Of a DNA stretch of 64,000 nucleotides, positions 11,323-23,592 are shown piece after piece. A program made the translations under genes and the position numbers. The notes below the pieces were generated by a model that was not told where the DNA came from, ran no database searches, and was given only the letters and a program-made list of their open reading frames with translations. The stretch's first letter is position 1; every line of letters begins with the position of its first letter. Source of the stretch: Perca fluviatilis (taxonomy: Eukaryota > Chordata > Actinopteri > Perciformes > Percidae); assembly GCF_010015445.1 (NCBI RefSeq), contig NC_053112.1, positions 36,816,665 to 36,880,664 of the forward strand, written 5' to 3'.

Positions 11323-14300
11323 AAGCCTCTGACCTCACACAGCCTGCAGGGTGACGTAAACCAGGAATGTAGTTGGTGCAGTAGTTGTGGAGTAATTATG
11401 GGCGATCTCTAATCACCTCACTCTGTCCCAGTAGCCTGGGCTAGCAGCCCACTCCTCCATTGCCCACCCCTCCTTCTTATTCTTCTTCTAACCCTCACCA
11501 AACCTCCATACAAAGTGAAAAAATCTAATAAAAAAAAATTGTTGTGTTGGATTTTTGTTGATGCGCTACATCCACTGCTAGCATCGTGGTTTATTGGCGT
11601 CCAAAATGTTGAACATTCATTTTCATGTTTAGCGATTGTTTTGTTCCTTTGCATTTGTTGAACATTCAGTAGGTAGTTGTATAGGGTGTCATTGCGATTA
11701 TTTCATTTTAGTTTTAAATCTTAACAGCTGTGTCAGTTCGCTGTGACATCACTGGTGGGTGTGGTAACAGGTGCAGTAGGGCAGTGGTTCCCAAAGTGGG
11801 TTCTGGGGACCACCAGGGGTCCTTAAGGGAGTAAAAAAAAAAAAAAAAAACTTAACGTGCTCAACTCACATTGACACTTATGGTACAGTACGTGTCCATT
11901 GTCAGCGTCATTTCCACACTTCCCCATTCATTTCTATGGAAGCAGTCGTGCAATGCATTGTGGTAGCGCCGCAAATGAGTCGCTCCTCATTTGCATAAAG
12001 TTGAATCCAGGCAATTTAATATGGATAATAATATATAAAGGTAATTTGGGCAGCACTCCAATTAATACTTTTTATACACACACACACGCACACACACACA
12101 CACTCACAAACACACTCAACTCTTCGTGACACAACATGATTTAACATTATCTAAATAAGCATATAGAGACATTTTTGACTGGTGTTACCAGACGGTACAC
12201 ATTTGAGTCCCATACAATGTCGTGTGCGGCCACCCATGATATAATCCCATCTCGTCCTCTGACCACAAACAGACAGAGATAGAAGGAGAGAGGGGGAGAG
12301 ATGTTGATAGCCTGGTCAGCCCGAGTAGAATGCTTTCTCATTAAACTTTAATGCTGGGGAGGTCTGAGAGCACTAAAGAGGCCGATCACCGTGGCTCGCT
12401 CGGGTCTCTTACTCTCAGCACACTCAGTCAGAGTCCCACCCAGCCCGCCACACCATCTCTTCCCATCCTCTGTGAGTGACAGAAAGGCCACGGTCCTGGT
12501 TCTCTGTCACACTGTGTCCCCTATGTCTCTGCGGCTGTAGCTAATGATTAACCAAATCAGCCCAGCTGTATAAACACACAAACGCAAGGATGTTTCCCAA
12601 ATTGTACAAGATAGCAAAAGGCCAACGATAGCGCAGAGGTTTAAGGACATGTGCACCTGTGTTCTTTTATAAAGGAGGGGGGTGTGGGGAGCAGTTCAAG
12701 AATATGCAGGTATGTATTGTTTGATTTTTAACATATATTCAGTGAATGGCCAAAAGCACCTGGACACCCAAACATTTGAAATATGTGATTGTTGAACACA
12801 TTGTTGTGAGTGATCACTACTATTTAGTTGGTTAGGGATCTAGTCCCTCATGCATAAAAGTAGCTACAGTGGGAGATCGTCTTCCCCCGAAAAACGCCCC
12901 CAGAGGTTGTTTTTTTTAACTTAACAAACAGCGTCACGTGCGTAGCCTTCAGGAAGTGAAGAAACGTCTGATTTTACCACAACCATTTTCTAAACTTAAC
13001 TAAGTAGTTTTGGTACCTAAACATAACCCAACTGTGACCATTTCACAACGTTAAGGACGTGTTTAAAATGTTCAGCGTTAACGTTCCAAACTGTGACCGA
13101 CGTCCTCTGGTTTAGATAAGAGGACGTACCGTCCCTGTGGGTTGTATTAAAGCAGGACCCCTTAACTGAAAGAGAGACGGAGCAGGGACCCCCTACTACA
13201 TATATTGTATAAAATAAAGTTGCATATTAAACTGGGCCTACATGTAGGGCAGCCTAAAGGCTATATACATACCTTTTTTGCATAGAATACTAAGCAATTA
13301 GAATATTAATTGTTGGCGTGGTTTTATAAATCATGTTTTAATGTTAAACATACCTAAAACCTCATGATTCCATCGGTGTCGACCATTTTAAAATCTTAAT
13401 TTCATTGTGCCAACAGTTGCTTAGTTTGTAACATGGGTGCATACAAGACATTCAAAGTAAAAAGAAGAAAGGTGAGAAAATATCTTTCATTCTTTATATG
13501 TTTGCGCCTCTGTATATTTGTAACAGTATGACTTAAGACTCATTCTGACTTTCTGGCAGTAAAGTCCAAAGAGTGACCTTTCAGAAGAGACCAGGATCAT
13601 GACTGTAATTTGGACTGGTGCTCAAAAAGAGGGTGCAGTTTTAATACTTGCCAGGGTGCTGAGATTTCAGGCTTTTAAACTCACTTTTTGGCCCAGATTT
13701 AAAGTAAGAGTGTACACATGCATGCATATTACACACACACACACACACACACACATACAGGTGCACATGCATGCTGAGGTATACCCAAAAGTGAACCAGT
13801 GAGTCCTTTTCCCGTTTTTTTCATTTGACAATGAAAAATTGAGAAGCAAACACAAGATGCAGCTTTTTGTGACATGCAGCAGAGATGACAGATGTGTAGA
13901 CAAACTCGCAAAAGCGTCAAACACACACACATTGAACACACACACACACTGATGTGACACGAAACACAAATCATGTACACACACACGTAGACACCGTTAG
14001 CACCCCCCCCCCCCTTGGCTTCCATTCCTCCAGGTGTTGCAGACACACCCGACTGCTTTTGAGTTCTTTTAATTAAGAGCAAAGTGTGAATATCCAACCC
14101 AGCACACTCTGAACACACACACACATATGGAGCACATGCATTCGCACTCTACCCAGCTGCCTGGAAAAAGAGTGGAAGCTGGCTGCAAGGCAACAGGACG
14201 CACAGTACAGTAACAGTAGAGGCATTTTGTCTTTGCAAGAGCATTCTTATCTCCTGCAAGCTTTCATCCACAGAACGAGAAAACAGCAACACCGTGCATC

Positions 14301-14522
14301 TGTGGTACATTGTGTGCGCTGCCTGTCATCAGTACTGCAGTACACATGCTCTCAGACGTACTGTTTAGATGCTGTGTGTACGTGAGGGTGGGTATGCGTA
14401 GATTTTGAATGTGTGTAAGTATTATGTGTGCGAGGAAGAGTGCTAGTGTAAGTGCATATGTTCACCTATGTAAGATTGGAATGAACATGTTTCCTCATTT
14501 ACATTAAAATACATGATCAAAT

Positions 14523-14567
<45 letters not shown>

Positions 14568-15222
14568 AGACAAACACACACACACAAACACAGATCTGCA
14601 TTTCACACTGTAATTAGTGGAATTGAACAGTGGGCCACAACGGAACCAGATTAACAAGAAAAAGAAGAGGTTCAGAACATCAACAGCAGCCAGTGAACTG
14701 AATATTTAAATATTTCAGGAACTGCTTCCAAGTGAGTGCTATTTTCAGACCTGATCCATAATTCAACATTAGCATTTTTCTCGCAGAAACCTTGAAACTC
14801 TTAAGTCTGCTCGGGAAAATGTTTCTCTTTATCTCAGCTGAAAGTACCAAATTGTGTTAAGTGGGAATCTTTTTGTTCGACTCCAGAGACAAAATTTGGT
14901 AACGTGACATTCTGTAACGCTAACTGCTACTGTTTTCAGCTAGCCACTATGCAAACAAGTGAAATCTATCCGAGTTAGAAGAAGGGTATCTGTTTAAACA
15001 GGATAGAACGATTCATACAAAATACACAAAAGTCAGTAATGTTATCATTGGACCAATGTTTGGAGGACACAATGGGTAGTTGGAGGCTAGTAAAAGACAG
15101 GATTAGACATTAGACAAGATGTTGAGGGAAATGTTGTTTTAATGGGGTTGATGAGAGCAGTGATAATGAATTAAAACAGTAACGTTGAGGGCCTTAAAAA
15201 CCCAATGGGAGCTATAGGACAC
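10555..15222. other. Noncoding, several CA microsatellites
   Basis: No gene was recognised. CA runs occur at about 11291-11322, 12074-12112, 13731-13755, 13920-13985 and 14523-14588. Two fragments (11782-11850, GTGGTTCCCAAAGTGGG; 13150-13200, AGGGACCCCCTACTACA) resemble ends of a hAT family. The second matches 20225-20250 in inverse orientation. Confidence 0.55.
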
Positions 15223-15225
15223 TAA

Positions 15226-15784
15226 GGCCTCTTTCACACTGGCTGCGTGGCGTGAGCGTGTCAGCTGCGTGGCGTGTCCATTTTTATTTGGGCTCCCATG
15301 TCAACAGGTTAGAGCTTACACACTGCCTGCGTGACACGCACGGCTCAAGCCACACCAATAGGAAAAGATGTTTATATGTCATTTTGACACAAATACATAT
15401 TAATAAATGACATTTTGATGTTTGAAAGTCTCTAGGTTTTGACATAAATGCAGATTATAAATGTAATTTAAAAAATTACGATTACGAAAAATACGTTTCT
15501 CAGATATTGCACCTGTCAATACAGAAGGAAATATTCTGTAGCCTATTTTGCCGTCAATACTGCCGACGTTGTCTTTGCTGTAATCAGATCAGTATATAGG
15601 GTTGAAGAACACGCTATTATTTCATTTTATCAATGGGAAACATAGATGTGTCCAGACAAGGCTAGCAGCAGCAGCAGCGCTGCGTCAGACATGTTTCTGG
15701 TGTGTCAAGACATAGAAAACGCCACGCAGCCGCCACGCAACAGAAACGCCACGCTCACGCCACACAGCCAGTGTGCAGGAGGCC
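15226..15784. mobile_element. PIF/Harbinger-like MITE with TAA target duplication
   Basis: The left end is GGCCTCTTTCACACTGGCTG. The right end, read in reverse complement, is GGCCTCCTGCACACTGGCTG. TAA lies directly outside each end (15223-15225 and 15785-15787). A 3-bp TWA duplication with TIRs starting GG fits PIF/Harbinger. It has no transposase, so it is nonautonomous. The subterminal parts carry repeated GCGTGGCGTG words. Confidence 0.75.
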
Positions 15785-15991
15785 TAATACGCTCCACAGA
15801 GCTGGGAGGAACTGCAGGGTCAAGTGATATTTCACAGGGTCCAATACTACAGTATGAGCACCTCCTTTCACATTACGTGTAGTCATTTGATTTGTTGTTG
15901 GTATGTAAATATTGAATAGTGCAGCTTTAGGCTTTAACTATCTTTTTTAAGTTCCACATCAAAACAAAAGTAAATCTGTTGTTCCAATAAA

Positions 15992-16292
15992 TTAAAGGCA
16001 GGGTTGGTAATGTTGTTGCGTCGCTGCTTCAGAGCAGAGCGGAGAAAGGGCCGCAGTCTCCCTTCATGTCTCATTAACACCTAATATTATCATACCCAAT
16101 GTTTAAAACAAATATGGCTACTGTTTTTGGTGATTGGTAGGCATGTTTACAGGATTACAGCAGCTACAGATGATGGATCTTTTTCACTCCTTTTTCAGAG
16201 CCCATAAGTTATTTCTTGCTGTCGGGCTGTAAAGACCATTTCAAACAATATATAAAAAAAGTACTGGAAATAGTTACCAACCCTGCCTTTAA
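15992..16292. mobile_element. TTAA-bounded MITE, about 300 bp
   Basis: The ends TTAAAGGCAGGGTTGGTAA and TTACCAACCCTGCCTTTAA are inverted copies bounded by TTAA. It has no coding frame. Its right TTAA (16289-16292) is also the left TTAA of the next element. Confidence 0.85.
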
Positions 16293-16392
16293 AGTGCTCA
16301 TATTATGCTCATTTTCAGGTTCATAATTTGTATTTAGAGGTTGTACAAGAATAGGTTTACATGGTTTAATAAAAAATATGCTCAGTAGCTAA

Positions 16393-16540
16393 GTAAGGAC
16401 TACTAGCCAGTCAGAAGCAGAGTATGAGGGCGTGCCCTGACAGTACCTAGGTAAGGACTACTAGCCAGTCAGAAGCAGAGTATGAGGGCGTGCCCTGACA
16501 GTACCTAGGTAAGGACTACTAGCCAGTCAGAAGCAGAGTA
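16393..16540. repeat. 58-bp tandem repeat, about 2.5 copies
   Basis: Units beginning GTAAGGACTACTAGCCAGTC start at 16393, 16451 and 16509. The third unit breaks off after AGCAGAGTA. Confidence 0.95.
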
Positions 16541-17061
16541 GGGCGGGCCCAGACAAGCAAGCTAGTGTGATCCGAAACAAACCGGCTTCAGCCAGTAACC
16601 ATGGGGTAAATGCTAAATCAGATCAACTAGACGTGTCAACGTAGTTAGGTTTAGGCATGAGGAGTGGGGATTGGTTAGGGTTAGGGTAAGAATAACAGGT
16701 TAAGCCAATCAGGTTTACCCTGGGGCGAAAATAAGGTGGGCCACAAGGCACGTCCGTTGACGTCAACACGTCTAGCATCTACCGTAACCATGGCTTTGGC
16801 TCAGCCTTACATGTTGGAACCCGAGTCTGATCCCGAAACACAGGCAGAACAACCCGAACCAGCTTTGCAACCTAGTCTGGAGCAAGACATTTCAGAGTAA
16901 GTTATTTAAATGTTAACAAATTAGTCTTTCATACGTAACGTTTTAATTCTGCACTGTCTCTTGGACATGTACAACTATCTGAACTCTTGGGGCCTCTGCT
17001 CTAACTGGCTTGGTTTGAGGGCGTGCCACACTAGTAGCGAGGCGAGCATTATAACGTGTGT

Positions 17062-17133
17062 TACAAAGTGACGCAAAGTGATGCAAAGTGACGCAAAGTG
17101 ACGAAAAGTGACACAAAGTGTTGCAAAGTGACC
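17062..17133. repeat. 10-bp tandem repeat, about 7 copies
   Basis: Repeated CAAAGTGACG-like decamers with single substitutions, inside the element at 16289-17329. Confidence 0.9.
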
Positions 17134-17329
17134 CATGTTCGTCACTGAACTAAAGGCTGGACTACAATAGAGCTGTTTGGAGCTGTTTGTGAACAGTGTT
17201 TTCTGTTGGAGATGGTAAGTCCCTTTGGGGGGGACTTTTTCACTTTGTAAACCTATAACGTGCACAAAAAGATATATAACACAATAAAGGAAAGGGGAAA
17301 AGCCAGAAAGCCTAATATGAGCACTTTAA

Positions 17330-17488
17330 AACCTACTGTTGAACTTGGCTACTAAACTAAAATTGACCTGTTGGTGGACAGAAGCAGCCCGATCAGACAG
17401 CAGTCAGGGAGGGGGGGCTACGCTGTCCTCTATATGCACCCTGTAGCCTGCCACCATGGGGAGCCCTGGTAGAGAGATTAGCAGTGTG

Positions 17489-17583
<95 letters not shown>

Positions 17584-18281
17584 GTGTGTGTGGGACCCCT
17601 TCCTGTCTCCCCCTTCTCTCTCTCTCTCTCTCTCCACCGCTCTAATCTTTAAAACCTCTAAATCCTCCCTTCTCTCCCTCCTTCTGTGCCCTAGGTTCTA
17701 ATTTCTTCTTCTGTCCATCTGGTGTGAAGGAATAAACTCCAGCCAATCGGCACCTTGTATTGAGCGACAGACCCGAAACGTTTTAAAGCATGTTACTAAC
17801 AATAATACTAAAGCCAGATGTGACTTCCCAGTAAATTCAACCAATTATAGGCTACTACTAATAGTGTTTACTTGTACTTTAGCTCTGCCTTAACATCAAC
17901 ACAAGTGGACACCTCCATTAACCCGCCACTCCAACCCTTAAGGCTCTGTGTTGTGCGTCCATGACTCCACCCCCATCTGAAATGTCTACAACCTCTCTGC
18001 TGAGAGCATCAATATTTTACACATTATTTCTATATTTACATTTTGGAAGCCTCCAAAGCTCCCAGGGGGTGGATGGGAAGTTGGGAGTGTTGGGTTTCCG
18101 GATTTTTTGACTTCACAGCATCGGAGAGGTTGCTCACTGCTGCGTTCAGCATTTGGCTCTCTCTCCCTACAGCATGACAGCCCCCTCCACCAACATCCTC
18201 TGGATTAGGAAGTCAATGGAGGTTTAGCAAGTCAAAGGAGGGAGTCTCTGAAGTATATAGTGTATTAGACTTGGACAGTGG
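17330..18281. other. Noncoding with (GT)n tract
   Basis: No gene was recognised. A GT microsatellite of about 109 bp occupies 17484-17592, followed by a short CT run at 17616-17634. Confidence 0.6.
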
Positions 18282-19115
18282 TGGAAGAAGTATTCAGATA
18301 CTTTACTTAAGTAAAGGGGCTAATCCCGCACTGTAAAAATACACTGCTACACGTAACAGTCCTGCATTGAAAATGTTATCTAAGTAAAAGTATGTAAGTA
18401 TCATCAAGAAAATGTACTTAAAGTATTAAAAGTCAAAGTACTCAATGTAGAAAAACCCTCCCATTTTAGAAACTGGAAACGATCCAAACTGTTCTGTCAA
18501 TCAACTCAGTGTTTAAGCTGCTAATTATTTCAGCTGGACTTGTAGGCCGTTATATTGTTGGGTAGTTTAATTTATAATAAAACCTCATATTTTATAAACT
18601 ACATGTGTTTTCTGTGCAAAAATCTAAATTTGTAAAGTAACTAGTAACTAAAGCTGTCAGATGAATGTAGTGGAGCATAGACGTCAAAGGGGGCTTGAGC
18701 ACCTGACCTTTTTTTTTTAAATAAATGAATAGATAGATATATATATATATATATTCTTGTTTGTGCACAGCTTTCCAGTCAAACAAATGTATTTATTGAA
18801 TAAAAAATCTAAATTTAGATCCGACTTTTTTGAGTTCCAAATAAAATTGAATTAGTAAGGCAGTCAGGGTTGTGTTAATATATGTAACGTTTTGTTTAAA
18901 TAAATACTTATAAGAGGTGCCCTTTTTTTAGCCCCTGCCCCCAAAATGTCTGTGCACATCTCTGCCGTGGAGTAAAAACTACAGTGTTTCTCTCTGAAAT
19001 GTAGTGGAGTAGAAGTAGAAAGTGGCATGAAAAGAGAAAAGACTCCAGCAAAGTACAAGTACCTCATAGTTGCACTTAAGTACAGTTCTTGAGTATATGT
19101 ACTTAGTTACAATCC
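18282..19115. mobile_element. MITE-like element with CAGTGGTGGAAG ends
   Basis: It starts AGTGGTGGAAGAAGTATTCA and closes with ACTTAGTTACAATCCCCCACT. Ends of this kind are common in fish, with ACTTAAGTA words repeated inside. The right half (from about 18590) matches 45790-46020. The outer flanks share GGAC, but the duplication is not clear. A poly-T tract and a TA run at 18735-18753 lie inside. Confidence 0.65.
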
Positions 19116-20572
19116 CCCACTGGACATGGACAAAGTGTTGGTTAGCGCTGTGAATCACAGCCTGACCTAGCACATTATTAGCCCAGAACCAGGTGTTCTG
19201 GCACAGATCGGGGCGCCTGAGTTCCTCTCATGCTGGAGGTTAAACTCATGACAGATAAAGTCCAGTATCAGTATAACCTTATCACTGCCAGCTGCTCAGG
19301 TCTCAGGCAACGCTGCAACCCGATTGGACAGTGCTGACCAGGGGAATAGTCTTAGGACGTAAGGTACAGAATGTTCTTTTGCAGGTGACTTTTCACTGCT
19401 AGGGGAAAGCATTGTTGGCTGTTATTTACTGTAGGCCCACTCCTCCAATAAAGATGAATTTGTTGTAAAAGTTTCACCAGCCCTGTTTTTTGACCTGGTT
19501 TTAAAACCCGTCCTGTGATTTGATCATGAGTGGACGGCTCTAAGTAGGGCTGCTCGATTATAGAAAAAAAATCATAATCACAATTATTTTGGTCAAGGGC
19601 GTTTTGTTTCCACATTGGGGGGGACACCCAGAAACAAAGCATTTCTGTTCCACACAGAAGCTGTGGTGGAGGAGCTGTTGGCATATTTTACAACAATTGA
19701 AAAAGAATATGGCAGTTTAAGAGTTGTTATTTCTGTAAGTCAACTAACAACAACCTGTATTAATGTGTCAATCTAATCCATGTTTGTTGCCATTTTTTTA
19801 TGCTAATTTTCAGTAATGTAGTTAGATACATAACTACTGTATGTAGGACGTTCTTAATGTAATCCCACTCAAATTGTTGCTTAATAATTTTTCAAATAGT
19901 TGATGAAAGAAATATACATTAACATGAATCCAACATATTATTAGCAAAGATAAACCAGCCTATTTGTGAAAAAAGAAACACACAACCTTGATGACAGACT
20001 TACTGGCCAATAGGTAAGCTAGCCACTAAGGTAGCAATCCAGATATAGTTAAGTATTCGCTGTGCCACATGTATGTTTAACATTAAAACATATAAATGTG
20101 TATGAATATGTCAAAAAATATTTTAATAGCTTGCACCATAAAAAGCGTAATCGTGTGTAAAGGCCGTTGGCCACCCTGCACACTATTGTAAGCTGTTGTT
20201 TTTATTTTGAACTCAATTTTACAATATAAGTAGGGGGTCCCTGCTCTGTTTCTCTTTCAGCTAAGGGGTCCTTAGCCTAAAAACCGTTGAAGATACCTGC
20301 CATACAGCATTAGAAGTACTTAAGAATTTGTTCTGGTGGCAGACTGTTCAACAACATTCATTTTGCTCATACACTAATATTTCGTAAACCACAGCTGAGC
20401 TTGTTTCTTCTCTAAAACAGAAAAATAGGTAGGCTATACAATCGTCCATAACTATCTACTCGACAGAGCTATCATGCATGCTAATGCTGCAGAGCATACT
20501 CTTAAACCACTGGATGACATTTACCACAGCGCCATTAGAGTCCATCACTCGAGATACTGTACATGGGGGGGG
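19116..20572. other. Noncoding with repeat fragments
   Basis: No gene was recognised. Fragments resembling hAT-type MITE ends lie at about 19549-19600 (TAGGGCTGCTCGATTATAG) and 20225-20290 (AGGGGGTCCCTGCTCTG). Neither has a matching far end. Confidence 0.5.
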
Positions 20573-20743
20573 GGCGCCCTGGTAGCTCACCTGCGCCCCA
20601 CGTACCAAGGCTCAGCCCTTACCGTAGCAGCCCGGGTTCGAGGCCCTTTGCTGCATGTCCTCCCTTCTCTCTACCTCCTTTCCTGTCTTCATCTGTCCTA
20701 TCAATAAAGGCCAAAAAGCCCAAAGAATCATCCTTAAAAAAAG
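20573..20743 (+). mobile_element. tRNA-derived SINE
   Basis: The 5' part carries a pol III A-box-like TGGTAGCTCACCTG and a B-box GGGTTCGAGGC spaced as in a tRNA. A pyrimidine-rich body ending TCAATAAAGGCC follows, then an A-rich tail. The same structure recurs at 23880-24018 (inverted) and 55223-55421. The tRNA head is degenerate and would not fold as a functional tRNA gene. Confidence 0.8.
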
Positions 20744-20826
20744 ATACTATATATGGAAAATATAAATGCACAAACATCTAAAACGCACCATCATGTTGAG
20801 ACATTGTTATCTAAGAAATAGAGGGA

Positions 20827-20847
20827 GGTGTGTGTGTGTGTTTTGTG

Positions 20848-20935
<88 letters not shown>
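20827..20935. repeat. (GT)n microsatellite
   Basis: A long, almost pure GT run, interrupted only near its left end by TTTTGTGTTG. Confidence 0.98.
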
Positions 20936-20938
<3 letters not shown>

Positions 20939-21933
20939 GATGATGATGACCCTGGCTTTGCAGAGGTGTGACAACATCTTCCCTCTGCACACGGTCGTAA
21001 ATATTATTTATTATAAGACTGCTTCACTACTGCGCCCTAAACATTATTTGCATGTTTCTCTAAGATCCCACTTTTCATTTTATCCAAAGCGTGCTGGAAC
21101 CATGAAGTGGTTTAGCCAGATGATGAAGCCATTATTGACTGAACCTGAGCCTGTGCCTCATGGAACATTAAATACATCACTTCCTCTCCCCATGCGGCTC
21201 TCAGCCAGCTTCCTTTAGGCTGCAGTCAGGAAATGAAAACAGCCATTAGAATGGAAGCAAGGAGCCAGAGTGCTATGGGATGCTGCACGCCTGCTACGGC
21301 AACATCCTACATAATGAAGCCAGAGACGGGGCGTCACATGTTCCAGTGCAGGTGTGGGTCGGCTCTGGAGGTTCAAATTGCCATTGCTTGTGGTGGAAAC
21401 CCCTGAGGCATCAAACTGCAATGTAACCAAGGCTTTGTATGAGGCAGCTGTAGCACACCCAGCCCTCATCACGGAACACTGTAATGTCTGTCTAACAGAC
21501 AGTAAGTTTACAGCGACCTATAGCTATCACTTATCATTTTCCCATAATGCTCCTTTAGTGGCTTTTACAGTTATAGCCTATAGCATCCTTCTGAAATGTA
21601 TCACTGTTTTTTTTTTTTCTTCCTATTCCTACACAGCTCAGGTTCTTAGTATTTGACGATGGATCGCCATTTGGTCTAGTATACAGAGGGTTTTCAAAGG
21701 TGCTCCTGTACAATATATCCGGTCTCTTTTCTCATCTAGCTGTATCGTGTCTGGTTCCAGGCTGCTAAGAATCCCAACCACACCCCATCGTCTTCTCTCC
21801 GCTGAGGGGAGCACAAATGATCGAACACACACCGCCTCACCACCGTCCGTCTGTCGGGCTTATGAAACGGTCTGTGTCGCTCCAGGCCCAGTGAGCTATA
21901 ATGTCATTGTTGTTCCTATTATTGTCAAAGCGA

Positions 21934-22008
<75 letters not shown>

Positions 22009-22245
22009 AATAGACGCGCACAAACACACACACATTCACTCCGCGGCTGCAAAAATCTACACCAATAAAGCCACTCCAGCGTGCGTAAAAGGGAAATCAG
22101 AGCGGTGTTGGATGTGTAAACTGAGGGATGGGGTGCTGTCCCCATTGATGAAAACAAGTGGGTGAAGGGTGGAAAATGCTATGATTCATCTTCTCCCCCC
22201 TCCCCTCCCACACACACACACACACACATACATACACACACACAT

Positions 22246-22279
<34 letters not shown>

Positions 22280-22703
22280 CTGTCACACCCCATCCTCACG
22301 GTCCTATCTGCACCTGTAACCCTGTTTGACCCTGTTTCGGGTCATCTCCATTCACTGGGACTAGATTGTTTAGCCTAATGTATTGATTGATTCCAGCAGC
22401 AGCTTCCGGCTGTATCTCTGCTGCTGACTTCTTTTACAAACCCATCCTGAGCTCTTCCTGCTCTGCTGTGCCTTTATGTTGCCGGCCACGTTTTTTTTTG
22501 GGGAGCACCCAACCACCTCGACAAGTGCATCGGCTACTGGTTCCTGGGTGTGATGGTGGTATGGGTGTGTGGTGTTGACCACTACGGTGGTAACACTGGG
22601 CTGTTGGTAACGTTCGACTGACATCTTTCTAACGGGGGCTTTGCTATGCGTTATTATAACTTCCACAGAAAAGGAGAAGAAGAAAAGAAAATGTTGTCCT
22701 TAC
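20936..22703. other. Noncoding, proximal part of rims1-like intron 1
   Basis: No exon was recognised. It contains CT then CA runs at 21934-22005, a CA run at 22210-22258, and a CAG run at 22257-22279. Confidence 0.6.
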
Positions 22704-22870
22704 TTTAGCATGGCTTGTTCTTTATCCTCTTCCTCCTTTTGCCGAGCCATCACTGCCATGATGATCTTCCTCTCCTCCTCGGTGAGATGGCTAAGGTCCG
22801 GCAGATCCGGCATGGATGGCGGCGCGGTGGGTGGGCGAGGGCCACCCTGGGGCCCCACCGAGGCGGACAT
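22704..22870 (-). CDS. rims1: RIM-family active-zone protein, first coding exon (rims1-like)
   Basis: The exon encodes 55 codons plus two bases. It begins MSASVGPQGGPRPPT, continues LPDLSHLTEEER, and ends ARQKEEEDKEQAMLK. This is the N-terminus of RIM proteins, presynaptic scaffolds that bind Rab3 and Munc13 and tether vesicles at the active zone; LTEEER starts the Rab3-binding helix. The PRPPT spacing and IIMAVM are closer to RIM1 than RIM2 as I remember them, but KII and the paralogue choice are not certain. The exon stops at CTAAA followed by GTAAGG, a good splice donor in phase 2. The ATG at 22870 has A at -3. The frame stays open for about 100 codons upstream, but that part is low-complexity GGT/GGA repeat and is probably 5' UTR. 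No further exon lies in the window. Confidence 0.8.
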
Positions 22871-23354
22871 CTTTTCCACCACCACCACCACCACCACCTC
22901 CACCTCCCCACCACCTCCTCCTTCTCCTCCTCGGCGAGTCGTTTCGGCTGACAGCTTTTCCCGGAGCGTTTCCGAGCCACGCCTCACGCCATGGTCCGCG
23001 GGCGGAGCGGCAGCGGCTCTGGTGAATAGCGCGAGCCGCTCATGGTCGCAGGCACCCTCGGTTGTGCTTTTGTTTGTCCTCTCTGGGTGTTTTTCTCCCA
23101 CCACGCTGTCGTCGTCGTTCCCCCCCCACCCCCCGCCGGCCCGCCTCTGCCCTCCACCGCCTGGATTCACGGGGAGCCCATGTCCGTTTTCTTCACGCCG
23201 GGAGTTGAGTCGAGCTGAGGGGGGGGGCCTGGATCACTCAGCTGGTCTGTCTGTGGTGCCGTCGTCGGAGTGGAGCTGGATGTTAGGGCGGTATAGGCGG
23301 AGTCCGTGTTGCCTCTCTCTCTCTCTCTCCTTCTCTCTCCTCTCTCCCCTCTCT

Positions 23355-23422
<68 letters not shown>

Positions 23423-23470
23423 CAATGGGATGCAACCCTCCTTTCCTTTTTTTGCGGAGGTTCGCTTACT
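22871..23470 (-). promoter_or_regulatory. GC-rich 5' UTR/promoter region of the rims1-like gene
   Basis: Sequence upstream of the RIM start codon is GC- and CpG-rich over 22800-23300, unlike the AT-rich surroundings. That fits a CpG-island promoter of a neuronal gene. It contains a CCA/CCT triplet run (22877-22925) and a long CT tract (23311-23419; GA on the gene strand). No transcription start was located. Confidence 0.5.
23311..23419. repeat. (CT)n microsatellite upstream of rims1-like exon 1
   Basis: A CT run of about 109 bp with small interruptions, around 440-550 bp upstream of the RIM start codon. On the gene strand it is a GA tract. Confidence 0.95.
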
Positions 23471-23521
23471 CATGTGAGAATGGGGTCCTCACCATCATCA
23501 CAAGATCAGCGTTTGCTGTGG

Positions 23522-23525
<4 letters not shown>

Positions 23526-23588
<63 letters not shown>
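23526..23588. repeat. (CA)n microsatellite
   Basis: A pure CA run of about 63 bp. Confidence 0.98.

Positions 23589-23592
<4 letters not shown>

Larger units (their letters stand above)
16289..17329. mobile_element. TTAA-bounded nonautonomous element, about 1.04 kb
   Basis: The ends TTAAAGTGCTCATATTA and TAATATGAGCACTTTAA are inverted copies bounded by TTAA. Inside are a 58-bp tandem repeat (16393-16540), a run of AAGTGACGCA-type 10-mers (17062-17133), and a segment at about 16625-16775 bounded by inverted ACGTGTCAACG-like words that may be a nested insertion. No transposase frame is visible. Confidence 0.8.

Noticed and set aside
16664..16690. Telomere-like GGTTAGGGTTAGGGT
   Set aside because: Only two TTAGGG units inside a transposable element; no interstitial telomere array.
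17404..17701. His-Thr and Cys-Val frames at the GT tract
   Set aside because: Microsatellite artefact.
20573..20660. A and B box as a tRNA gene
   Set aside because: The head does not give a cloverleaf, is followed by a SINE body and A-rich tail, and recurs in related copies.
22641..23477. 278-codon plus-strand frame
   Set aside because: It is antisense to the RIM exon and its GC-rich 5' region, made of Ser/Pro/Leu low complexity from CT and CCA repeats.
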